Positions 34,117 through 45,963 are shown, counted from the first letter of the stretch. The stretch is 64,000 bases of DNA from Bathynomus jamesi (GCA_023014485.1 JAJOZX010003309.1:62001-126000), one strand, 5' to 3'. Notes: a model not told the origin generated them from the letters alone. Numbers and translations: made by a program.

Positions 34117-35113
34117 CTATTTCACCAGGTACATTTTTCTCTTTCCTGATCCTTTGCTTCCTAAAATTTTCTCAATTTTAAACACATTTTTTCCCAAATT
34201 AAATGCCACTTTCTGCAACTCCTCGCGGTAAAAGCTTCCTGCGATTTCTTCCCTATTCAAATCTTCACCGTAATACATTATTATCTCACCTTTAGATCTC
34301 ATAGCCCTAACTCTAAAAATCTCACGTATCCATCTTTGCTCAGTTCCCTTCGCGAATTTATTTCCCGAACGCAACAGCCTTACATAATCATTGATTTTGA
34401 AAGGCGCAGAGTGTGGTGGTGGTGGTGTTCCATCTCTTCTCACCTCTGGGCGCGTACCTCTTTCTAAAACTTCGTTAGGTGTTGTCCCAATCGTGCGATG
34501 GTGTGAGCGGTTGTAGGATGAGGCCAATGATTCCAGAATGTTTAGAAATCTGTGTGTGTTTTTATGTGTAAAATAGCGGTGCATGCGTTCCTTTATGGTA
34601 CGTTGATCTCTTTCAGCTAAAACAGCCTTATGTATAGAATTGGTAGTGTAATAGCTGATATTAAACTCTGTCAACATGTTCTGAAAAGCACGGCCTATAA
34701 ATTCCTTCCCCATATCCGTACAAAAATAGCCAGGAACCCTTGTTTTCTTTCAACATCAGCGTTTTGGTGGCTTTAACAAGTGTTTCAGGTGATTTATTTT
34801 TCAGAGGATTTAGCCACAGATATCTAGAGAATACATCTATTATGAATAGAATGTAGCGGAAACCATCGTTATACACTGAATATCTTTGCATGTCTGTTAA
34901 ATCTGCTTGCCAAATAGAGTCAATCGAAGCAGCTGTTGTCTTGGCTGTTTTAAACCTTTTTCTCACAGGCTTATGAAGTGTATAAGCATCTTGCTCCCGC
35001 AAAAATCTCTCATCTTTTTTCCCTACTCTGTAAACATTTCTGTACAGTCTATCTACGCCTCCGTAGGAGGCTGGGTTAGAAATGTCATAATAACGTCTTA
35101 ATATATTAGCCAT
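34117..35113 (-). pseudogene. Polinton retroviral-type integrase (DDE), one frameshift
   Basis: ATG at 35,113 begins MANILRRYYDISNPASYGGV. The core follows in order: SIDSIWQADLTDMQRYS (first D); FIIDVFSRYLWLNPLKNKS; a frameshift near 34,700-34,730; MGKEFIGRAFQNML (the second D lies at the junction); and AERDQRTIKERMHRYF (E). The C-terminal part has the SH3-like segment FKINDYVRLLRSGNKFAKGT and a basic end. This is the rve family in its Polinton branch, which would insert linear element DNA into chromosomes with short target duplications. The total of about 330 residues is typical. It is the last gene of the leftward cluster. Confidence 0.85.
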
Positions 35114-35243
35114 TTGCGTATTTTAGAGGCATGTGGGTAGGGTTGATCGTTGTTTAACCTCTTCTTTCTCCTCTTTAGAGGTGTTACCGCCGGGGGTGAT
35201 GGCGTCTTCAATTGTGTCACGTGCGACGCATGTTCCAAGTCTT

Positions 35244-35847
35244 TTACCTGTTCAGATTTCCTATCATTGTTTTGGGGACATTTATTTGTTGTAATCTTGC
35301 TTTAATATGCTTCCATCCTGATGGTAAGGGCCTATCCCACTTTCTCACCAGATCATGGACGATGTCTACGGTATTCGATCCCTGTACCTTTACTCCTTCC
35401 ACATTGATCTCACCTGTATCGGTCCATTGTATGGCGGGGTCTTCATTCAATAGATTATAAAGACTTAAACCTTTATTCCTCAATGTATGTGGGAGGGTGC
35501 TTTTAATACATGCTCGATATGTTGTGTGGCCGACCCATTAATCTTTGGTTGGTCAGCTCTATCGTCGGACACAGGTCCTATGTCACCATGTCCATCGTTT
35601 CCGTGCTGTGCCAAATAACCACGGGAATCTCTGTCGAGTTCTTATAATTTTCGTACTCGTGAAGAAATTTCTGCAGAACTTCTTGTTATAAGATTCTTTT
35701 CTCATCAGGTGTTTTTTCACTGTTTAATAGGGCTAGCAATTCGCTTTCCATTCTTTTAAGTCTGCTTTTACGGGGATCTAGATCCGTGTCTGGATTCCTT
35801 TGCAGTGAAGCGTACACCTCGTGTGGAATCACTACCAATTTCTTCAT
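35244..35847 (-). pseudogene. Conserved Polinton-associated protein (unknown function), with stops
   Basis: ATG at 35,845-35,847 overlaps the TAA of the upstream gene (TAATG). The start is MKKLVVIPHEVYASLQRNP, followed by a helical LKRMESELLALLNSEKTPDE and LQKFLHEYENY segment. After a frame change the C-terminal part (35,483-35,244) has SLYNLLNEDPAIQWTDTGEI, VQGSNTVDIVHDLVRKW and PSGWKHIKARLQQINVP. I recall this general layout from uncharacterised proteins next to Polinton genes, but no function is known to me. A stop near 35,690 and a break near 35,540 inactivate it. Confidence 0.6.
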
Positions 35848-36170
35848 TATATTAATCTAGTCAGTAAAGGACCCAAAACTGAAAATAAGATGGGGAGGAA
35901 TGACCCTCCTCTTTGTACAATAATTCGTTTTTTCTTCCCCACAGTTTGACTTTTACGAGCGAGTGCACGTATTATGTTCTTGTAACGGCGTAGGCGAGCC
36001 TTCTGAGGTGGTTTCATTGATACATTGCAATTTATAACGTTAAGACAGGTTTCATAGATGCATTCTAAAAAGTCGAAGTCGATATTTTTAGCAAACATCT
36101 GCTGCATTGCCCGGGGCAGTCGATGATAGATTTTTATTAATTGATGGTATTTCTTTAGCCTCTTTGTCAT
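35847..36170 (-). CDS. Short basic protein with hydrophobic C-terminal tail
   Basis: 107 codons, intact. ATG at 36,168-36,170 overlaps the ATPase stop (ATGA), and its own TAA overlaps the next ATG. It is basic through ARLRRYKNIIRALARKS and KKKRIIVQRGG, then ends in a hydrophobic helix (FLPILFSVLGPLLTRLI). A basic stretch, then RGG and a hydrophobic tail, are seen in small Polinton and adenovirus-like virion proteins; I infer a DNA-condensing or membrane-active minor virion protein, unproven. Confidence 0.6.
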   Translation of the reverse strand: MTKRLKKYHQLIKIYHRLPRAMQQMFAKNIDFDFLECIYETCLNVINCNVSMKPPQKARLRRYKNIIRALARKSQTVGKKKRIIVQRGGSFLPILFSVLGPLLTRLI

Positions 36171-36804
36171 TCTGGAATATACACTGTTTCAGGCTCGTTT
36201 GGAAATATATTCGTTCTTAGAAGCACCCTAAACGTGTTTCGCGGATGAAGGTCGCAAAGCAAATATCCGTATCGCTGGCTTGTAGCTTCTTTATAAACTT
36301 CCAAAAACTCCTTATGCTGATTCGGGAACATTTGATTGGCTAATACCCCAATTTGTGATACATCTCTACGTTGCGCGGATAAGACTAGATATTTTGTATT
36401 TAACGACACATCGCGCATGTATCTATTTTTGAAAAATAGATTCTGATTGATGAAGAACACGCTTATGTTAAGATGGTGGGAGAATACTGTAAATGTCTCG
36501 GCAAATGTTTTATCCATCTCCAACATGAGATCGTCAATTACAATGACTGTATGTTCATTTCCCTTTAACGAATTATCGTCATATACACCTTTGTGGAACA
36601 AAATATCATCTTGTTACCCGTTGAACACTGATTGATGCGTCGAATAGCACCAAAAACTTTATGCACAAATTTTGAGAACATATCTCCCTTTCCTTTAATG
36701 ATTTTAAGCATAAACACAGTTTTACCACATCCTGTAGGGCTAGATATAATACATGTGGATGGGCTCGTGGACCTGAATTTTTCTACAGAATCCATTTCTA
36801 ACAC
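36167..36804 (-). pseudogene. Polinton packaging-type ATPase (FtsK/HerA fold), one frameshift
   Basis: ATG at 36,804. The Walker A motif CIISSPTGCGKTVF is at about residues 18-31. After a frame change near 36,600 the second half contains the Walker B motif VIVIDDLMLEM, a sensor-like INQNLF, and QRRDVSQIGVLANQMFP, consistent with the A32-like DNA-packaging ATPases of Polintons and related viruses. In virion-forming relatives it pumps DNA into capsids. It is divergent from polymerase B with only about 95 bp between, which implies a bidirectional control region or that the polymerase 5' exon lies further left. Confidence 0.8.
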
Positions 36805-36899
36805 GTCACACTCCTAAGTGGGTCATTTACAAAATATAATAAATATTTAAGTGATGACCCTTATATTCTAGTCTTGCTTTTCGCTTCTCCCACAGAACA
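36805..36899. promoter_or_regulatory. Divergent intergenic region / intron acceptor ahead of polymerase B
   Basis: Contains the pyrimidine-rich CTTTTCGCTTCTCCCACAG, a good splice acceptor ending at about 36,894, immediately before the polymerase frame. This parallels the acceptor at 13,566 in the other Polinton. AT-rich sequence at 36,830-36,850 could serve as a promoter; that is not shown. Confidence 0.4.
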
Positions 36900-38823
36900 G
36901 TGAATGACGATGAGGTACAGCACCCCATCATCGATATTACAGATGACCCCGACGACAGTGTAGTTGTGATCGCAGAATCCATCCCCGCTGACGAATCCTC
37001 ACCAGCGATACCTGTAGCGTGCGTCAGTTCAAAGCGGAGGCACGATGAAGAGCCCACCACGACAGGTATAAAGCGCGCCAGGATTGCGCTGGTTGTTAGA
37101 CCACCGATAATAGAGCCCCAACCTTCTACGTCTTACGACACAACCCCCACAATAGTACCTTCCTCAAATATACCCCTTATTCCTGTTCAATTCCGGGTAC
37201 ATCCTCCATAGCCACAGCGCTTCTCGTTCTGTTGAGGATGGCATAACATTCGAGTTGGTGCGCCTTGACTAGAATTCGGTATATAGTCAGGGTTGATCCT
37301 AGATCCATGTATAGCAATGGTGTTAACACGGACTACGGCGCATAGTTGAACGTATTGTAGAGTTTGCCCTTCAGAGCCGCGACGAACGTGAAGTCAGAAC
37401 GAGGCTGTCCTTCGGATTCGGGTCAGATGACGGAGATGTAGATGATTTTTGGCTAGTAATACCGTTCAGACGTTTGGCAGCTGAAGATATAGAGTATATA
37501 TTAGGCCGTATAATGCAGTTCTCTCAAAATAGTATAGCCTTCAATATGGACAACTTCAAGGTAAATATTGACCGTGTATTCCGTGTCGCTGGTCATAGTG
37601 CCACACCTTATACTCTTAACTTCAATTCTCAGGCAATTTATAGACGGCATATAAACGTCGATCATTGTTGCGGCTTTATAGCAGTAGTCTTGGCTCGTAT
37701 GTTTACTGTACTAAATACACGGACCCAGAAAATTTGGTTGTCTACAGTAGTGGAGCGTGCCCGTAAACTAGCTGTAGACAGTAAACTTGAGTTTGACTGT
37801 AATATGGGTCCTGGGGAGCTGAGAAGGGTAGAACAGGAAATGAATGTTCGTATAGTTGTATTTGGAATGGATGATCGTCGTAGAACTGTGTATGTTTTTA
37901 AAAGCCGTGTGAGAAATCGTACAAGACCCCTACTTATTTTAGGACTGTCAGGGACAACGTATCTCCCCATCCGTAATGTAAGGGACCTTTACGCGAATTA
38001 TGATAAAAGTCGAAAATATGGACGACATCATGATTTGTGTAAGGGGTGTATCGAGTTTGCGGATGATATAGTAAAACATTGAAAAGATTGTCACATGGTA
38101 TGTGGGCAGTGTAAAAGCTCCAAATGTGAAAGCCATGTAGTTGAAGCTGAGAAGAGGGATTGTGATGTGTGTAGACGCACATTTTTCAATAATAACCCTT
38201 TTGAGCTCCATAAATCAATTGGCACGTGCAGGAAAATGAGAATCTGTGAATGTGCTTTGTTTCATATGATGGATAATTGGGGGAATTTCAAGCATAAATG
38301 TAATAAAATTCACTGTTCTACATTCCATGAGACATATAAAGCGGTTGGAGTAAAGCATGTATGTTATATGAAAGATTCTAAGCCTAAAAATAGCCCTTGT
38401 ATAACTGTACTACGATATAGAAACATACTCGAACGCTGAAACAAAGAGGTTATTCCACATTTACTTGTAAGCCAGACTATCTGTGATGAGTGTGTGGAGA
38501 TCGAGTGTGATGAGTGTCGCAAATGTGGTAAACGGACAAACGTTTTCAAAACGAATACCCACGATAGCCCTGTGAAACTCTTTGTGTCCTATATTGTCAA
38601 GTTAGCGGACAAGTTAAAAACAATTACTGTGTATATTCTTGCCCATAACGGGGCAAAATTTGACACATAGTTCCTTTATAAGGAGTTGCTTGAACACCAG
38701 TCATCTGAGATATTTACAGGTGATCCCTTGAAAAGAGGCAACAAGTTAATACAGATGCAAATAAGAGGTAATGTACAGTTTAAAGACACTTTATTATTCA
38801 CACCTTGTAAATTAGCAAAGCTA
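36895..38823 (+). pseudogene. Polinton DNA polymerase B, N-terminal and exonuclease part (5' half of the split gene)
   Basis: Starts with a P/S/T-rich leader (DITDDPDDSVVVIAESIPAD, 36,900-37,211), a decayed linker, then the conserved N-terminal domain at 37,474-38,082 (NIDRVFRVAGHSATPYTLNF, YRRHINVDHCCGFIAVV). A stop (TGA) at 38,080 precedes the cysteine region CGQCKSSKCESHV, CDVCRRTF. Exonuclease sequence follows with stops at about 38,438 and 38,668. The gene is cut at CCCAAGGT (38,824) by the hAT element and resumes at 49,082. Sequence and order mirror the copy at 11.0-13.6 kb. Confidence 0.85.
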
Positions 38824-38939
38824 CCCAAGGTCAGTGGCGGACTGGCTAGGCTGTCAGTCTGCCATGTGGCAGATGGGCCCCCCCTAGAAAAAAGGGTAGT
38901 TGGCCCCCTAGACCTGAGGTAAAAAAAATTGGCAGCCAA

Positions 38940-39843
38940 TCTATTATACTCGTATATAAAGTTTAAATAAACATAAGTCAGTTGGGCCTGATGAGATATA
39001 TCCTAGAATCTTAATTGAGGGTGTTGACAGTATTTCTATTACATAAAATAGATATAATTTATTTAGATTTTTGTAATTATTTGTTTGTATTGTTTTTATT
39101 TTGTATTTATTAATATTGTAATTTTTATTTTTTTTTTATTTTGTATTTATTAATATTGTAATTTTTTGGTATATTTTTTTATTTTGTATTTATTAATAGT
39201 ATATAAAAATGCAAATGTATTAATAACTTCTTTAATTTGTTAAAATTATTGCAGGTTTTAAACTTTTAGAAAGTAGCAAAAATTAATAAATTTACCAGCC
39301 TAAAATACAGTTTTGCCAACCTGCCTGTCACTGCGACAATTTTAACTTCATTAGTTTATTTAATAGTTGCCTATATGCTTCATTAAAATCAATTCCAATT
39401 TATCAAAGTAAGTCTCTTATTTTTGTTATTGCTGTTATATATGTATAATTATTATTTTACCCATTTCTATGTCCATAATAAAAGATATATAGAATTATGT
39501 ATATTTTATATAAAGCTGCTACATATAAAGATAGATGAAAATAAATAGAAAATACAATAATAGTATTGAGAAAAGATTACAATACATTACATTACAATTA
39601 CCTTACAATACAGTTACAGAATACATATATTCATTCATTATAGTATAATTCAAGCATTGTTATTTGTTTTGAAATTTGTTGATCTTAATTATATTAAATG
39701 CAATTAGTAAATCAGATTACTATATTAATTTTTTTTTTTTTTTTTTATATTTCAGGTAAGGTGTCTAAAATATTAGACAGTGGGTTCAGGAATGCTATTA
39801 AAATCTATATGAAACCATAATATATATATATATATATATATTA
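38940..39843. other. Non-coding left part of the hAT element
   Basis: AT-rich, with two near-identical stretches of TTTATTTTGTATTTATTAAT around 39,100-39,190 and (TA)n at 39,821-39,842. No gene. Confidence 0.5.
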
Positions 39844-40594
39844 AGGTAGGTTGATTTTCCGCATTTTATTAGATATCGACTTTGGACTAGTCGAGATAGT
39901 CAGGGCTTAATATGATAATAGCTGACAAAATATTTAAGATCCCTAGCTTTAACCGTTTTTTGAGGAAACCATTTCAAAAATCGTCAAAAAATCGTACCGA
40001 AAAATACCGCATTTTCGCAATTTTTGGCCGAAAAAATCATGCTATTTTCCTAAAAAAATCCTGAAAAAAGTTAATTTTATTGAAAAAAAGTAAAAAAAAC
40101 ATGTACAGAGTCAAATAGACACATTTAGATCCCAAGATCATCATAATTTTCACTGTAAGAGCCCTTAGAAGCAAAGGAAGGCCTCATCTGGCGGCTTAGG
40201 GCTTTGGCCAGAATGTGTTTGTGCCTTGATTCGAGTCCATAAACAGTATGGGAAGCTTCAGATGTCAGCTTCACGGCCCTTTCAACACTCTGAGAATGTG
40301 AAGGCAGATCAGGCAGCTTCAGCTTGGTGCCATTCAGCAATGCTTCTTGAAGCTCCTAGTCAGAAAAGTCTTCTGTGAGAGCAGGTTCACAGATACCACT
40401 TTGAGAAAGGTTGATTAGTTTCTGACCAGGGGTAGCTTCAATGTTGTGGCTGTGATCTTCTTCAGCCTCTTGGCTGGCTTCCCACTTCTGAAAGAATAAT
40501 AATTAATTTATTTTTATTCCAGTTAAGATCTAATCCCTATTAGTCTCAGAATTGCTGATTTAAATTAAACTTAAATTAAAAAAAAAAAAAACCC

Positions 40595-40735
40595 GAGTTC
40601 TATAAATCCCATAATCGAATTTTTTTTCAGAAAGAAGGTAAGATTATTTCCATTATCAGAGGGGAAGGGGGGAATTGGGATAAGAAAAATGTGAAAAAAA
40701 ATTCGATTATGGGGATTTATAGAACTCAGCCCTTT
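40595..40735. repeat. Hairpin inside the last intron of element A
   Basis: GAGTTCTATAAATCCC near 40,595 and GGGGATTTATAGAACTC near 40,710 form an inverted repeat; a third half-copy lies just after. Purely intronic. Confidence 0.7.
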
Positions 40736-41937
40736 TTTTTATTAAATAAATCCCCATAATCAAATTTTTTTTTCACATTTTTTAAAATTAATAAATGCTT
40801 ACCTGATGGACAGAATTTTCTTGAGAGCAGCTTCTCTCACTTCCAAGTCATCAGACTTCATCATGGAGTACAGCACATTCTCGGGCAGCAAGGCAAAAGC
40901 ATTGTACTTCAGGTTCTTGAAAGCAACACCCTGGATTTCTTCAGACTGCTGCTTGATCCTCTGGATCATGTTGAAGATGTACAGCTGCTGATTGTGGAAC
41001 TTGCTGTCCCTTTTGATCTCAAACCAACTGACTGCATACACTTTCACAATGAACTTGATGGCCTGGTAAAGCTTATCCTGTAGTTCTGGAGGGTAAGCAC
41101 CGCTGGTCCACAGACACATCAATCTAATTGCCAAAGTCAACCATCTTGCCTGGTTTAATGGTCCAATTTTCCAGGCAGCAAATCTTGGGTTGACTTTGCC
41201 CCTGGAAATTCCAAGCACATATTCCAAAAGAAGCCTCTGGTCGCTACTGAGATCATTCAGTTTCTCCTCAGCAAATTCCATGTCATCCAGGTAGCCACTG
41301 AGTTTGGTGAATTCCACTTTTGGCAGATCTTGGTAGTCAATTTCACAGTTTTCACAGCAGACCAGTGAAAGCAGTGGGACTTTTGGTACTGCCATCAAGA
41401 TGCTTGAAAACAGCTCTGAAAGGAAGCTCATTCTGATGGAGTGAACAGCCAATGGTGTGCAATTTCCGCTCAATTTTATTTTCCAGAGCTGTTACAAGGC
41501 CTCCCTCCCAGCCAGTGTTTGTATTTGTGTTGTCAAGGAGGACAGCTTTCGGGTATGAACACTGTTAAAACTCCTCCAAGACACTAGCAACTTCTTCACC
41601 AAGAAGAACTCCAGTCGCACCTTTAATTGGGATGACTCTGTGAGTAAGATATGTTCCATTTTCAGTTCCCGGCTCCTTTGTGAAAGTCAAATGGTGCTCT
41701 TGTCCCTTTCCTTTCTTCAGCTTAATCTCCCCATTTTCATCCTTAACTTCTCTGTACAGCAAAGTGTCCTTATCAACTTTCCCATCAACCCCAATACAGA
41801 CTAACTTTTCCAGACCCTCATTGTGCTTTTCATCACTTTTCACTTTCATTCTAGCTTTTTCCCTGTCCATTTTCGATTTATCAACTATTATCTGTTTCAC
41901 ATCAAGGCCAGGCTTAAGCAGGTCCATAGCTTGTAAC

Positions 41938-42702
41938 TTGCAGTGGCGGCTCGTGACTTTCAGTTATGGGGGTGCTGCCTCAGAAATTGCGAACAATTGT
42001 GTCGATTATATATATATATATGAGAGAGAGAGAAAGTCGAATAGATAAATAGATAACTACTCACTACTCAGTCATAAAAATAAGTAAAATAGTATCATAA
42101 AATCAATTATAGGGTACTTACGCTTAACGGGTAATTTCGAATTTGCCAAAAATTTTATTTATAAACAAATTCCATTCTTCTGTTTTTATTCTGAGCGAAA
42201 AAATATTCTAAGAAATGAAAGCTATATATTGTAAATAATCCAATTATTATATAATTAACTTCAATCTCACGACAAAAATGAATGATAACGAATCATTGAT
42301 AAATGCAATTCGGAAATTAAATTTCGAATTAGCAAACGATACAGCAACACAACTACCACGTCAAACAAACAAATCGGCACTGCTCTGTCCACAGTGCTTT
42401 GGATCCTCTTAAACCCGCGATTCTGACTCGCTCTTCGTACGTCCACCACCGAGGTTTCAAGCGTTTCGAACAAAATCTGGAACTGTTAAGTACGCAGTTC
42501 CACGGGAAGGCTGAAGCTACTTTCGTGATTCATTCGTTCGGCATTGAAATAGTTTAAGGAAAAAGGATATAATCTGATTTAAAAACTCAAAGTTCATTGA
42601 AAAAAAAACAATCAGAGAGGCTATTTTAAATATTTAAATATAAAGATCATAAGATCATGGGGGTGCTGCAGTACCACAGTGCCTACCTGCGAGCCGCTCC
42701 TG
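41938..42702. mobile_element. 765-bp hAT-type MITE inside an exon of element A
   Basis: The ends are CAGTGGCGGCTCGTGAC (41,941) and, inverted, CAGGAGCGGCTCGCAGG (ending 42,702). The near-duplicate CTTGTAAC / CTTGTAAG is at 41,930-41,937 and 42,703-42,710, with three extra bases TTG on the left. Removing it restores the exon frame, so it came later. Confidence 0.8.
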
Positions 42703-44459
42703 CTTGTAAGTCCAGGAGGAAGGCATTAGCAAGACTTGCCCCAAGATTGGAAGAAACATCACCCCTGATCAGTTCCATGGCATATCTGGGGGTTTTCAAA
42801 AAGCTGTAACCTACACTTGGGTTCCTCCTTGGCTTGAACTCTTCAGCTTCACCACCAGATGGCTGAAATGGAAATAAAAAATAAATTACTAAAGCGAAAA
42901 TGGGGGAAAAGCGAAAATGGGGGAAAATAGGGGAAAAAGTAGGGAAAAATATGGGTAAAAATCGACGAAAATGGGCGGAAATAAGAATAAATTACTTAAA
43001 CGAAAATGGGGGAAAAAAGTGGGGCAATAAGGAGGAAAATAGGTGAAAATTCAAGTAAAAAGTCGGCGAAAATGGGCGAAAAAAAGAATAAATTACTAAA
43101 GCGAAAATGGGCGAAAAAAGTGGGGAAATAGGGACAAAAAGTAGGGATAAATTTGGGTAAAAATGGGATAAGATATAAGAAAAAAAATATATTACCTCTC
43201 CTGATTCTCTTGAGCTGGATTCAAAAGAAATATCTTGTGAAGTTGTGGAGGCAAAAGTGGCCAAATCCACTTCCTGCTGCTGTTGAATCTGGCTCTGTAA
43301 TCTTTCTGCTTCAGCTGCAGCCCTCTGGTCTCTCTTCACAGCAGCTTTATCCACAGCTCCCAGCTGGAAAGAGCCCTTGGGTCCTATTTTGGCCCTCTGA
43401 TCTCTCAAGTATTCCCTCTCCTCTACTAGAACCTGAAATATTAAAGTATATTAAATAGCGGATCTAAAATAAGAGATAAAATCCTGAAAAAAAATTGATT
43501 ATTAATTTCTATTACCAGGGGGGGGGGGGGGGGAAGGAAGATTACAGGAGGAAAATGCGGATATTTTTCAATTACAAGCATTGAATTTCCTTCCATTTAA
43601 AAGGCACCTAATCGCACTAAGTTAGGCCAGTTAAAAGTTAAAAAAATAATAGCATTACCTTCTTACTGGGAGGACAAGTGCAGATTATGTGCTGTGTGTG
43701 ACAATTTTCTTTCTTGCACTTCACAGTATTGTCATCACAGGGACGAACAGGTAGCTTACAGGTGCAAGCAGAAATGTCAAAAAGTTTATCCAGCTTTTCC
43801 TCCAGATTCTGCTCCTGGACTGAAGAAAGAGATTTCCTGTTTATCTCTTTTGCTTTCTTGAAGCACACTTTATCCACCAATTTCACTACATAATATTCCA
43901 GATCTCAATCACATCCTTTGCTATCATTTTAGCAATATCATAGTCTTTCAAGTCCGGGTGGCTGTTTTGGAGGAAATAACTGTACTGAATAACTTGGCGG
44001 AGGGTAGGAGGCTCTGTTTTATCCAAAAGGGAAGGCTGGCCACTGAATGTTTTGGCACTATCACTTCGAGTTAACACTGCAGACTTCCGTTTTTTACCCA
44101 TTTTTATGAAATATCTGAAAATAAACAGAATTAAATGAACGCATCATAAAATAACTGAATTTAATACACATTTTATAGGTAAATATCATTCAAAAATACA
44201 AAATAATACACTAATAAGTGCTTTGTTAAAAAAGCCGAATTTTAATTTATTATTTTGATGAAATAAGGTCCGATATTTTGTTTGTTTACATTGCGCGATT
44301 TTACGGGTAAAATTCGGCAATTTTACAATTTAAAAATAATTAACAATCCTCAAAAAATACAATCATTTTCACAAATATGAGTTGGTGCAACGTTTTTTAT
44401 ACATTAATACCTTTCTATCTAGACTAGTCCAAGATCACAGTTCCAAAATCAACCTACCC

Positions 44460-45159
44460 TAATATATATATATCTATATATTGTATTATTTCATAAAAAC
44501 AGTGTTAATCGACCAATCGCTAAAAATATAACCAAAATCGTATGCCCGCCAGAGTACTGACTCTCAATTCCTTCCAACCTTTGGAAATTCTGGGCGACAA
44601 TGTTATACTCCTCTTTTGGCGCGCTCTGACGCACCTTGATGCCGGCGAAAAGAGCTGGAGTCGCCATCTTAGTTCGTTCGAAGTTCTACTACGAGTAATA
44701 TGTATCGGTTTGACTCCGTAATTTTAGCCAGTTATTATTTCAATTAACTTCGTTTTATAATAAAATGCCAAGATTTAACATCATTCACTAATGATTCTAA
44801 TAAATGTCGAATTCTTTTAAGATCTAGAATTTATTTTATTCACTCGTCGTTCCACCTATATATATATATTTATACCCGGGTGTTAATCGTTGACCCAAGT
44901 GTTTGAGAACGCCATTGTGGATTGTCTTACACGAGGAGAACCATCCAGGGGTAGCTATTTAGATTGAATTGGAATTTCATTAACGTTCGTCAAGTTGAAC
45001 CTTCGACAGGTTGACGGGTTATCAGCTTGAAACGAGTTAAATGCGATTCACGAGCTTAATCTGACTAGCGGTATATATTGTGGAACAACCAATTGCATAA
45101 TGTCGTAAACTAAATCTATACTTTATAGTTAGGCTTGTAAAGACTAACTTATTTGTCAA
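44460..45159. other. Non-coding part of the hAT element
   Basis: No gene. It holds short (TA)n runs at 44,460-44,475 and 44,860, and then leads into the satellite. Confidence 0.5.
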
Positions 45160-45963
45160 TCTAAATTAAACAAATTTAAATCTACTCAACTTCAGTCTAA
45201 ATTAAACTGATTTAAATCTACTCAACTTCAGTCTAAATTAAACTGATTTAAATCTACTCAACTTCAGTCTAAATTAAACTGATTTAAATCTACTCAACTT
45301 CAGTCTAAATTAAACTGATTTAAATCTACTCAACTTCAGTCTAAATTAAACTGATTTAAATCTACTCAACTTCAGTCTAAATTAAACTGATTTAAATCTA
45401 CTCAACTTCAGTCTAAATTAAACTGATTTAAATCTACCCAACTTCAGTCTAAATTAAACTGATTTAAATCTACCCAACTTCAGTCTAAATTAAACTGATT
45501 TAAATCTATACAACTTCAGTCTAAATTAAACTGATTTAAATCTACTCAACTTCAGTCTAAATTAAACTGATTTAAATCTACTCAACTTCAGTCTAAATTA
45601 AACTGATTTAAATCTACTCAACTTCAGTCTAAATTAAACTGATTTAAATCTACTGAACTTCAGTCTAAATTAAACTGATTTAAATCTACTCAACTTCAGT
45701 CTAAATTAAACTGATTTAAATCTACCCAACTTCAATCTAAATTAAACTGATTTAAATCTACCCAACTTCAGTCTAAATTAAACTGATTTAAATCTATCCA
45801 ACTTCAGTCTAAATTAAACTGATTTAAATCTACCCAACTTCAGTCTAAATTAAACTGATTTAAATCTACTCAACTTCAGTCTAAATTAAACTGATTTAAA
45901 TCTATTCAACTTCAGTCTAAATTAAACCGATTTAAATCTACCCAACTTCAGTCTAAATTAAAC
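45160..45963. repeat. 36-bp tandem satellite, about 22 copies
   Basis: The unit is TCTAAATTAAACTGATTT plus AAATCTACTCAACTTCAG, with a few single-base variants (CTCAAC, CCCAAC, ATCCAAC). No spacers, so not a CRISPR array. It lies just upstream of the hAT transposase gene. Confidence 0.95.

Larger units (their letters stand above)
40125..44101 (-). pseudogene. Element A protein: multi-exon, candidate transposase of an unassigned superfamily
   Basis: ATG at 44,101 (MGKKRKSAVLTRSDSAKTF). Exons are bounded by canonical GT-AG introns at about 43,660-43,433, 43,190-42,863 and 40,803-40,492. In order: LRQVIQYSYFLQNSHPDLKD; the LDKLFDISA and REYLRDQRAKIGPKG landmark; a cysteine cluster (CTCKLPVRPCDDNTVKCKKE); an exon split by a hAT MITE (41,938-42,702); a D-x-T-x-x-N block with LLDNTNTNTG (41,540) and GCSLHQNELPFR (41,450); NQARWLTLAIRLMCLW (41,130); and SVERAVKLTSEAS near the C-terminus. 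D, H and E in the D-T-N...GC..H..E block recur in the 58-61 kb gene and are plausible catalytic residues of an RNase-H-like fold. Lesions are a frame change at 43,886 and stops at 41,565 and 40,358. Confidence 0.65.
39844..44459 (-). mobile_element. 4.6-kb TIR transposon (element A) nested in the hAT
   Basis: The left end AGGTAGGTTGATTTTCC and right end (complement) GGGTAGGTTGATTTTGG are followed further in by TTGGACTAGTC at similar distances on both sides. The flanks are TTA and TAA at (TA)n, compatible with a TA duplication. It encloses a multi-exon gene on the minus strand. Confidence 0.8.

Noticed and set aside
45160..45963. Regular 36-bp repeats as a CRISPR array
   Set aside because: Units are head-to-tail without spacers, and the sequence is eukaryotic. 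It is a satellite.
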